Shown: piece by piece, positions 1 through 5,486 of the stretch
Position numbering within the stretch: the stretch's first letter is position 1
Layout of the letters: each line of letters starts with the position of its first letter
Assembly (NCBI GenBank): GCA_024694785.1
Contig: JAILJL010000095.1
Location: forward strand, 1 to 7,272
DNA from: Lachnospiraceae bacterium
Lineage (GTDB): Bacteria > Bacillota > Clostridia > Lachnospirales > Lachnospiraceae
Length of the DNA: 7,272 nucleotides
Direction of reading: 5' to 3'
The notes under the pieces: generated by a model
Told to the model about the DNA's origin: nothing
What the model saw: only the letters and a program-made list of their open reading frames with translations
Databases searched by the model: none
Made by a program: the position numbers and the translations under genes

Positions 1-480
1 GAAAGAGATCCTTTTACCGATTTTGGAGTTGATGGAGCGCTTCTTACATCGGGTGTCGGTGACAGAGTTAACGCAATGACAATTACATGGGGCACGATGG
101 GCGTACTTTTCAATATGAATGTTGTCACCGTATTCGTGGAAGATTCGAGATACACTAAGGAACTTATCGACTGGTCCGGTGTGTTCTCCATCAGTTTCTT
201 TGAAGGTAAGCAGAAGAGCTTGCTTAAGTATTTTGATAAGGTATCGGGAAGGAAAGAGAATAAATTCCAGACTTCGGGCCTTACGGTTAATGAGCATAAG
301 GGAATTCCGTTTGTTGATGACTGCTCTTTTGCGATTGTATGCCGACTTGTATGCAGAACCAAGATTAAGGAAGAAGACATCATTGATTCCGATGTTATTG
401 CCAAGCTTTACAGCGGCGATAACAAGGGTAATACCCATACGATGTATGTCGGAGAAATCGTTGACTTCCTTGCAAGATAG
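1..480 (+). CDS. Flavin reductase-like, FMN-binding split-barrel protein (5' truncated)
   Basis: The reading frame is open from the first base, so the true start lies upstream; 159 codons plus a TAG stop are visible. The residues around NAMTITWGTMG, followed by a hydrophobic strand and an aromatic-rich VFSISFF stretch, resemble the flavin reductase-like (split beta-barrel, COG1853-type) family, and the tail HTMYVGEIVDF is typical of its last strands. Members bind FMN and act as NAD(P)H:flavin oxidoreductases or as small flavoprotein electron carriers in the cytoplasm; the substrate cannot be told from this fragment. The internal ATG at base 76 is not the start, because conserved family sequence continues upstream of it in the same frame. 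A hairpin follows the stop by about 20 nt, so this is the last gene of its transcript. The family call is good; the specific reaction is unknown. Confidence 0.82.
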   Translation, partial: ERDPFTDFGVDGALLTSGVGDRVNAMTITWGTMGVLFNMNVVTVFVEDSRYTKELIDWSGVFSISFFEGKQKSLLKYFDKVSGRKENKFQTSGLTVNEHKGIPFVDDCSFAIVCRLVCRTKIKEEDIIDSDVIAKLYSGDNKGNTHTMYVGEIVDFLAR

Positions 481-499
481 CTTATATTGTGGTATTTGT

Positions 500-532
500 T
501 TAAAGCCTTCCCAAGATATGGGGAGGCTTTAA
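500..532 (+). terminator. Hairpin, probable terminator of the flavin reductase gene
   Basis: TTAAAGCCTTCCC (500-512) pairs with GGGGAGGCTTTAA (520-532) as a 13-bp stem containing one T-G wobble, with a 7-nt loop. It begins 19 nt after the stop codon. The 3' side gives only CTTTAATT rather than a clean T run, so termination may be partial. The TTGACA box of the next promoter begins on the very next base. Confidence 0.7.
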
Positions 533-561
533 TTGACAATGGAATAATACTATCGTAAAAT
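533..561 (+). promoter_or_regulatory. Sigma-A type promoter for the TPR lipoprotein-hflX unit
   Basis: A perfect -35 box TTGACA (533-538), a 17-bp spacer and a -10 box TAAAAT (556-561, 5/6 match to TATAAT) are visible. Transcription should begin near 568, leaving a leader of roughly 28 nt before the ATG at 596. It directly abuts the upstream hairpin. No operator-like repeat is obvious around it, so I read it as a strong housekeeping promoter. Confidence 0.8.
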
Positions 562-595
562 AAATAGGTAAGTAAATTAAGGGGTTTTATTGGCA

Positions 596-1591
596 ATGAT
601 TGTAGTTAGATTAGGCAAAAAGTTCATAGGAGTTATGTCATGCTTATGCCTAACGGCACTTCTTCTTACGGGTTGTACGCTACCTAATCCGAGACAGAAG
701 GATGAATTGTCATATAGAACCGCCGGAATTATGCAGATGAACAAGGGCGATTATAAAGCCGCTTTGAGCGCTTTTCAAAAAGCTCTTGATAACAGCAACG
801 GTCGAATATCTGACATTGAGCTTGACATTTGCTACTATAAGGCTTATTGCCTTATCAGGGTCGGAAAAAATGAAGAAGCGCTTTCGGTATATGATGCGAT
901 AATCAATTATAACAAGAATATAGCGGAAGCATATCTTTTAAGAGGACACTTAAGAGTGGCAACGGATGATATAGAGGCTGCGAAGAAGGATTATAATAAG
1001 GCGTTATCTTTGAATTCGAGAAGCTATCCTTATTATCTTGCGATATATCAGAATCTCGTATATGCGGGAGATATTAATGAGGCAGAGGAATTTTTACGTA
1101 AGGGGCTTACCATCAAAGCTTCAACGGCAGAGGAATACTGCTATCAGGGGCGCTTTTATCTGCTCTTAAAGGAATATGATGCGGCGAAGCTTGTACTTTC
1201 GAATGCTATGAATGAGGGCTCGGAAGATGCCAAATTATATATGGCTGCCGTGCTGCGCGAAATGGGTCAGGGCGAGCAGGCATACGGTATATATGAGAAT
1301 TATGTAAAGAGCCATGAAAATGATGCGGAAGCTTTGTATCAGATAGTATCCATACTTACCGAGACCGGAGAATACGAGAGGGCAATCGGGTATGTGGATA
1401 CGGCAATTGAAGTGGCAAAGAATGACAGCAGCAGAAAGAAACTTATGGAGAATAAGATATTCTGCCTTGAGAAGCTTGGCATGTACAAAGAAGCGATTAC
1501 TGCCGTGAGAACCTATCTTAAGACTTATCCGGATGATCAGGTGATGATTAGGGAGCTTACGTTCCTTAATTCTCGCGTGGGTTCACCGTAA
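596..1591 (+). CDS. TPR-repeat lipoprotein
   Basis: This encodes 331 residues if translated from ATG 596. The N-terminus has a basic n-region (RLGKK), a hydrophobic core and the lipobox LLTGC, giving a lipid-modified Cys27, so the mature protein should be anchored on the outer face of the cell membrane. Nearly all the rest, from about residue 40 to 325, consists of some eight tandem tetratricopeptide repeats of about 34 residues, with recurring patterns such as GDYKAALSAFQKAL, KNEEALSVYDAII and EYERAIGYVDTAI. TPR arrays are protein-binding scaffolds; no catalytic domain is present and the partner is unknown. Start choice: the purine-rich AAGGGG (579-584) lies 11 nt from ATG 596 and only 5 nt from the in-frame TTG at 590. 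Neighbouring genes use about 7-10 nt, so ATG is preferred, but TTG 590 (two extra residues) remains possible. It is co-transcribed with hflX, 19 nt downstream. Confidence 0.85.
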   Translation: MIVVRLGKKFIGVMSCLCLTALLLTGCTLPNPRQKDELSYRTAGIMQMNKGDYKAALSAFQKALDNSNGRISDIELDICYYKAYCLIRVGKNEEALSVYDAIINYNKNIAEAYLLRGHLRVATDDIEAAKKDYNKALSLNSRSYPYYLAIYQNLVYAGDINEAEEFLRKGLTIKASTAEEYCYQGRFYLLLKEYDAAKLVLSNAMNEGSEDAKLYMAAVLREMGQGEQAYGIYENYVKSHENDAEALYQIVSILTETGEYERAIGYVDTAIEVAKNDSSRKKLMENKIFCLEKLGMYKEAITAVRTYLKTYPDDQVMIRELTFLNSRVGSP

Positions 1592-1596
1592 TTATC

Positions 1597-1604
1597 GGAG
1601 GTGG
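1597..1604 (+). promoter_or_regulatory. Ribosome binding site fixing the hflX TTG start
   Basis: GGAGGTGG is a near-complete anti-16S match. GGAGG ends 9 nt before TTG 1611, and no ATG or GTG in the hflX frame has comparable placement. This decides the non-AUG start. The site sits in the short gap after the TPR gene, with no room for a separate promoter. Confidence 0.75.
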
Positions 1605-1610
1605 AAGAGT

Positions 1611-2852
1611 TTGGGTACATTATATGAAAATGCTGTTAAAGCGGAGAGAGTGATCCTTGTAGCGGTTTGCCGCGAAGAAGGCGACGATACAATGGATTCG
1701 GTTACGGAGCTTGCGGATCTTTGCAAGACTGCAGGCGCAACTGTTGTGGGTGAGGTTATCCAGAACAGAGAACAGCCGCACCCGGGTTATTACGTGGGTA
1801 CGGGCAAATTAGACGAGATAAGACAACTTATTGCGATATATGATGCGACCGGAATTGTTGCGGATGATGAGCTTAGTCCGGCGCAGATTAAGAACCTGGA
1901 GAATGAACTTCATGTGGCTATCCTTGACAGGACCCTCGTTATACTTGATATCTTTGCAAAAAGAGCGACCACAAGCGAGGGTAAGATTCAGGTAGAGCTT
2001 GCGCAGCTTCGTTACAGGGCTACAAGACTTGTCGGTCTTGGCAAGACTCTTTCGAGGCAGGGAGGCGGAATCGGTACTAGAGGTCCCGGAGAGAAGAAGC
2101 TTGAAGTTGACAGACGTACGATTAAGACCAGAATCTCGCAGCTTAAGTCGGAACTTGCCGATATCACAAGGCACAGAGAGATAACAAGAAAGCAGCGCGA
2201 GTGTTCTCATACCAAGGTTGCTGCAATCGTAGGATATACCAATGCGGGTAAGTCCACATTGCTTAATCATATGACCAAGGCGGAAGTACTTGAAGAGGAT
2301 ATGCTTTTTGCGACGCTTGACCCTACGACAAGGGCGTTGGCACTTTCGGACGGTCAGGAGATTATGCTTACCGATACGGTAGGTTTCATACGAAAACTGC
2401 CACATCATCTTGTGGAGGCTTTTAAGAGTACACTGGAAGAGGCTAAGTATGCCGATTACATCATTCATGTTGTGGATGCATCCAACCCTCAGATGGGCAA
2501 GCAGATGAAAATAGTATACGATACCCTTGATGGTCTTGGTGTTAAGGATAAGAAGATACTTACTCTGTTTAACAAACAAGATCTGGTGGTTGAGGATGAG
2601 ATCCTAAAGGACATCAAGGCCGACAAAACATTGAGAATAGAGGCCAAACGCGACATTGGCCTCGATAAGGTCAAGGAGGTTCTGGAGGAGTTTCTTCGTG
2701 AGGAAAAAGTTCTTATCGAGAAAGTATTTCACTACGAAGATGCAGGTAAGATTCAATTAATTCGCAAGTTTGGGGAATTATTGATTGAAGAATACCGAGA
2801 AGACGGCATTTATGTAAAGGCATATGTGCCAAAGGAAATGCACAACATATAG
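1611..2852 (+). CDS. hflX: Ribosome-associated GTPase HflX
   Basis: This 413-residue protein is close in length to E. coli HflX (426). HflX binds the large ribosomal subunit and, in several bacteria, splits or rescues stalled ribosomes under stress using GTP; it acts in the cytoplasm. The N-terminal HflX domain (about 1-190) contains the family signatures HPGYYVGTGKLDEI and the glycine-rich GGGIGTRGPGE linker before a charged helical stretch. The G domain shows G1 GYTNAGKST (208-216), a switch I region with ATLDPTTR, G3 DTVGF (D255 onward) and G4 NKQD (321-324). The G5 position reads IEAK (E344-A345-K346) rather than the usual S-A-K, a mild deviation. A C-terminal alpha/beta extension follows, ending KAYVPKEMHNI. 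The start is TTG 1611 with a strong ribosome binding site. It is the second gene of a unit with the TPR lipoprotein; transcription probably ends at the inverted repeat 2899-2961. Confidence 0.95.
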   Translation: MGTLYENAVKAERVILVAVCREEGDDTMDSVTELADLCKTAGATVVGEVIQNREQPHPGYYVGTGKLDEIRQLIAIYDATGIVADDELSPAQIKNLENELHVAILDRTLVILDIFAKRATTSEGKIQVELAQLRYRATRLVGLGKTLSRQGGGIGTRGPGEKKLEVDRRTIKTRISQLKSELADITRHREITRKQRECSHTKVAAIVGYTNAGKSTLLNHMTKAEVLEEDMLFATLDPTTRALALSDGQEIMLTDTVGFIRKLPHHLVEAFKSTLEEAKYADYIIHVVDASNPQMGKQMKIVYDTLDGLGVKDKKILTLFNKQDLVVEDEILKDIKADKTLRIEAKRDIGLDKVKEVLEEFLREEKVLIEKVFHYEDAGKIQLIRKFGELLIEEYREDGIYVKAYVPKEMHNI

Positions 2853-2871
2853 AAAATGTGAACTAATCTTT

Positions 2872-2887
2872 GCACTAGATATTGTGT
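2872..2887 (+). promoter_or_regulatory. Candidate NrdR box upstream of nrdD
   Basis: The 16-mer has core CTAGATATTG with flanks GCA and TGT. It matches the published NrdR consensus acaCwAtATaTwGtgt at 14 of 16 positions, by eye. It ends 8 nt before the nrdD -35 box. NrdR is the zinc-finger/ATP-cone repressor of ribonucleotide reductase genes, which binds paired boxes when dATP or ATP occupies its cone. Location directly ahead of a reductase gene strongly supports the reading; binding itself is inferred. Confidence 0.68.
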
Positions 2888-2895
2888 TTTTGCTA

Positions 2896-2924
2896 TTGAC
2901 ACCTCAAGGTCACTTTGCTAATAT
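2896..2924 (+). promoter_or_regulatory. Sigma-A type promoter of nrdD
   Basis: A perfect TTGACA -35 (2896-2901), a 17-bp spacer and a TAATAT -10 (2919-2924) are visible. The predicted start is near 2931, giving an untranslated leader of about 88 nt before nrdD. Such a near-consensus promoter would be strong if unrepressed, consistent with control by a repressor bound at the flanking NrdR-like boxes. Confidence 0.82.
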
Positions 2925-2961
2925 ATAGATATAACGGCAGAGGACCTTAGAGGTGTTTTTT
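2899..2961 (+). terminator. Inverted repeat plus T6: probable read-through terminator of hflX, overlapping the nrdD promoter
   Basis: ACACCTCAAGGTC (2899-2911) is complementary to 2943-2956 (GACCTT-A-GAGGTGT): 13 base pairs with a single bulged A at 2949 and a 31-nt loop, followed by T residues 2956-2961. RNA entering from hflX could fold this as an intrinsic terminator. The left arm overlaps the nrdD -35 and spacer, and the -10 is in the loop, so RNA started at the nrdD promoter lacks the left arm and would escape. The long loop weakens the call; the repeat could instead be a DNA operator. Confidence 0.5.
2916..2931 (+). promoter_or_regulatory. Weak second NrdR-like box over the nrdD -10
   Basis: The core TAATATATAG matches 9 of 10 core positions of the NrdR consensus (T replaces the first C), but the outer three bases on each side do not match. 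It lies 44 bp downstream of the better box, about four helical turns, and covers the -10, where a repressor would block polymerase. The AT-rich nature of any -10 region makes chance similarity likely, so this is tentative. Confidence 0.33.
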
Positions 2962-3018
2962 GCACTTCGGGATATTTACAAAAATTGTAGTGGTCCGGTA
3001 TGAAAGGAAAGAAAGTTT

Positions 3019-5403
3019 ATGTTTGAAGTCGTAAAGAGAGACGGTCAGGTTGTTGATTTTACAATAGTCAAGATAAAGGATGCAATCGCCAAGGCCTTTA
3101 CTGCAACAGGTAAAGAGTATAATGATGATATTATCGATATGCTTTGCTTAAGAGTTACTGCAAACTTCCAAGCAAAGATCGAGAACGGACAGATTCATGT
3201 GGAGGATATTCAGGACAGTGTAGAGACTGTACTTGAGCAGTCGGGTTATACCGATGTAGCCAAGGCATATATTCTCTATCGTAAGCAGAGAGAGAAAATG
3301 CGTAATATGAAGTCTACTATCCTTGATTACAAGGAGATCGTTAATTCCTATGTTAAGGTAGAAGACTGGAGAGTTAAGGAGAACTCCACGGTTACTTATT
3401 CTGTTGGCGGACTTATTCTTTCCAATTCGGGTGCGGTAACAGCCAATTATTGGTTATCTGAGATATATGATCAGGAGATTGCCGATGCGCACAGAAATGC
3501 TGACATTCATCTTCATGATCTTTCAATGCTTACAGGCTATTGTGCAGGATGGTCTTTGAAGCAGTTAATTAAAGAAGGCCTCGGAGGAATTCCGGGCAAG
3601 ATTACATCATCACCGGCCAGACATCTTTCGGTACTTTGTAACCAGATGGTTAATTTCCTTGGAATTATGCAGAATGAATGGGCAGGTGCTCAGGCGTTCT
3701 CTTCATTTGATACATACCTTGCACCGTTTGTTAAGGTAGATAACTTATCTTATTATGATGTTAAGAAGTGCATCGAGTCATTCGTATATGGTGTTAATAC
3801 ACCGAGCAGATGGGGTACTCAGGCACCATTCTCCAACATTACACTTGATTGGACCGTTCCTGCCGACCTTGCAGAGTTAAATGCAATTGTCGGTGGCGAA
3901 GAGATGGACTTTAAGTATAAGGATTGTAAGGAAGAGATGGATATGATTAACCGTGCATTCCTCGAGACAATGATCGAGGGTGATGCTAACGGACGCGGAT
4001 TCCAGTATCCGATTCCTACATATTCCATTACAAGCAATTTTGATTGGTCAGATACAGAGAATAACCGTCTCTTATTTGAAATGACATCCAAGTACGGTAC
4101 ACCGTACTTCAGCAACTATATCAATTCCGACATGGAGCCTTCCGATGTTCGCTCCATGTGCTGCCGTCTCAGACTTGATCTTCGTGAACTTCGTAAGAAG
4201 TCCGGCGGATTCTTCGGAGCAGGCGAATCAACAGGTTCAATCGGTGTTGTTACGATTAATTTGCCTAGAATTGCTTATCTTGCAACGGATGTTAACGATT
4301 TCTACAAGAGACTTGACTATATGATGGATCTTGCAGCACGTTCGCTTAAGATTAAGAGAGGTGTTGTAAGCAAGCTTCTTGATGAAGGATTATATCCTTA
4401 CACAAGAAGATACCTCGGAACATTTGATAATCACTTCTCTACAATTGGTCTTGTAGGTATGAACGAAGTAGGCCTTAACGCAAAGTGGTTACAGAAGGAT
4501 CTTTCCCATGAGGAGACTCAGCAGTTCGCTAAGGATGTACTTAATCACATGAGAGAGAGACTTTCCGATTATCAGGAATTATACGGAGATCTCTACAACC
4601 TGGAGGCAACTCCTGCAGAGAGTACAGCTTATCGTCTTGCAAAGCATGACAGAAAGCGCTTCCCTGATATTAAGACAGCAGGTAAAGAAGGCGATACACC
4701 ATTCTATACCAACAGTTCTCACTTACCTGTTGAGTATACGGATGATATCTTCACAGCACTTGATATTCAGGATGATCTTCAGACACTTTATACATCAGGT
4801 ACCGTATTCCATGCATTCCTTGGAGAAAAGCTCCCTGACTGGAAGGCAGCTGCCAACCTGGTGCGTAAGATTGCAGAGAATTACAAATTACCATATTACA
4901 CCTTGTCACCTATCTATTCTATCTGTAAAGAGCATGGTTATCTTGCGGGAGAGCACTTTACATGTCCTCATTGCGGAGCACCTGCGGAAGTATACAGTCG
5001 CATTACCGGATACTATAGACCGGTTCAGAACTGGAATGATGGTAAGACCCAGGAATATAAGAACAGAAAGATTTATAGAAATCTCGAATATAAAGGAACC
5101 AAGACTCAGGCTACAGCTCCTAAGCTGGTAACAATTACAGGCGATAATGTCAGCATTCAGGATGAAGAAGTAGTAAGATATCTATTTACAACCAAGACAT
5201 GTCCGAATTGTGCAATTGCAAAGGAGACTTTAAAGGACGTTAAGTACGTACTTATCGACGCTGAGGAAAATGTTGAATTAGCACGTAAATACGGAGTTAT
5301 GCAGGCACCGACACTTATTGTTATCGAAGGCCAGCAGGCAACCAAGTACGTCAATGCTTCCAACATTGCAAAATATGTAGAGGAGCAGTTGGTAAGACAG
5401 TAA
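3019..5403 (+). CDS. nrdD: Anaerobic (class III) ribonucleoside-triphosphate reductase with C-terminal glutaredoxin-like domain
   Basis: This 794-residue enzyme reduces ribonucleotides to deoxyribonucleotides by glycyl-radical chemistry and is active only without oxygen. Domains in order: an ATP-cone allosteric domain (about 1-95, starting VVKRDGQVVDF), the ten-stranded barrel with GYCAGW (Cys175, likely thiyl-radical cysteine), the ARHLSVLCNQMVNFLG stretch (Cys207) and adjacent Cys381-Cys382 in SMCCRLRLD; a probable zinc site formed by Cys636, His639, Cys649 and Cys652; and the glycyl-radical loop SRITGYYRPVQ with Gly664. Beyond this the protein continues through a linker into a redoxin domain (about 715-794) with CPNC (Cys728, Cys731) and a cis-Pro motif QAPT (Pro764). 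E. coli NrdD has 712 residues, so the extra length is this domain. It probably supplies electrons in place of formate (inference). The start is ATG 3019, preceded by AAAGGAAAG. It has its own promoter and a terminator behind; no activase gene nrdG is adjacent. Confidence 0.96.
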   Translation: MFEVVKRDGQVVDFTIVKIKDAIAKAFTATGKEYNDDIIDMLCLRVTANFQAKIENGQIHVEDIQDSVETVLEQSGYTDVAKAYILYRKQREKMRNMKSTILDYKEIVNSYVKVEDWRVKENSTVTYSVGGLILSNSGAVTANYWLSEIYDQEIADAHRNADIHLHDLSMLTGYCAGWSLKQLIKEGLGGIPGKITSSPARHLSVLCNQMVNFLGIMQNEWAGAQAFSSFDTYLAPFVKVDNLSYYDVKKCIESFVYGVNTPSRWGTQAPFSNITLDWTVPADLAELNAIVGGEEMDFKYKDCKEEMDMINRAFLETMIEGDANGRGFQYPIPTYSITSNFDWSDTENNRLLFEMTSKYGTPYFSNYINSDMEPSDVRSMCCRLRLDLRELRKKSGGFFGAGESTGSIGVVTINLPRIAYLATDVNDFYKRLDYMMDLAARSLKIKRGVVSKLLDEGLYPYTRRYLGTFDNHFSTIGLVGMNEVGLNAKWLQKDLSHEETQQFAKDVLNHMRERLSDYQELYGDLYNLEATPAESTAYRLAKHDRKRFPDIKTAGKEGDTPFYTNSSHLPVEYTDDIFTALDIQDDLQTLYTSGTVFHAFLGEKLPDWKAAANLVRKIAENYKLPYYTLSPIYSICKEHGYLAGEHFTCPHCGAPAEVYSRITGYYRPVQNWNDGKTQEYKNRKIYRNLEYKGTKTQATAPKLVTITGDNVSIQDEEVVRYLFTTKTCPNCAIAKETLKDVKYVLIDAEENVELARKYGVMQAPTLIVIEGQQATKYVNASNIAKYVEEQLVRQ

Positions 5404-5413
5404 TAATGAGTTT

Positions 5414-5446
5414 AATAGGGTTGCGCCGTGCGCAACCCTATTTTTC
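5414..5446 (+). terminator. Intrinsic terminator after nrdD
   Basis: AATAGGGTTGCGC (5414-5426) pairs perfectly with GCGCAACCCTATT (5430-5442): a 13-bp stem with a 3-nt CGT loop, running into TTTTT (5441-5445). It starts 10 nt after the nrdD stop. This is the strongest terminator in the window and separates nrdD from the pyrimidine genes. Confidence 0.92.
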
Positions 5447-5471
5447 TATATACATTGATATTTTTTTATTT

Positions 5472-5478
5472 GGAGGAG
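5472..5478 (+). promoter_or_regulatory. Ribosome binding site fixing the pyrC TTG start
   Basis: GGAGGAG ends 8 nt before TTG 5487. The in-frame ATG at 5406 lies ahead of and inside the nrdD terminator and has no ribosome binding site, and the residues between (including FSIYIDIFLF) match no dihydroorotase N-terminus. Translation should therefore begin at TTG 5487. Confidence 0.85.
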
Positions 5479-5486
5479 TAACAAAA

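Noticed and set aside
119..532. Overlapping frame inside the flavin reductase gene that runs through the downstream hairpin
   Set aside because: The conserved flavin reductase residues are in the other frame, and this one ends in the terminator stem.
1809..2579. Long antisense reading frame (about 256 codons) inside hflX
   Set aside because: It is a mirror of the conserved hflX codons; its translation shows no recognisable domain and there is no sign of a promoter or ribosome binding site for it.
2853..3018. A metabolite riboswitch (for example cobalamin-type) ahead of nrdD
   Set aside because: The leader is only about 88 nt and lacks the conserved boxes and multi-helix architecture of known riboswitches. 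Class III reductase does not use B12.
3000..3026. Eight-codon reading frame (ATG AAA GGA ...) overlapping the nrdD start, a possible leader peptide
   Set aside because: It has no ribosome binding site of its own, its codons are simply the purine-rich nrdD ribosome binding site, and it is too short to distinguish from chance.
5406..5486. N-terminal extension of pyrC from ATG 5406
   Set aside because: The stretch contains the nrdD terminator hairpin and the pyrC ribosome binding site, has no ribosome binding site upstream, and extends beyond the normal dihydroorotase N-terminus.
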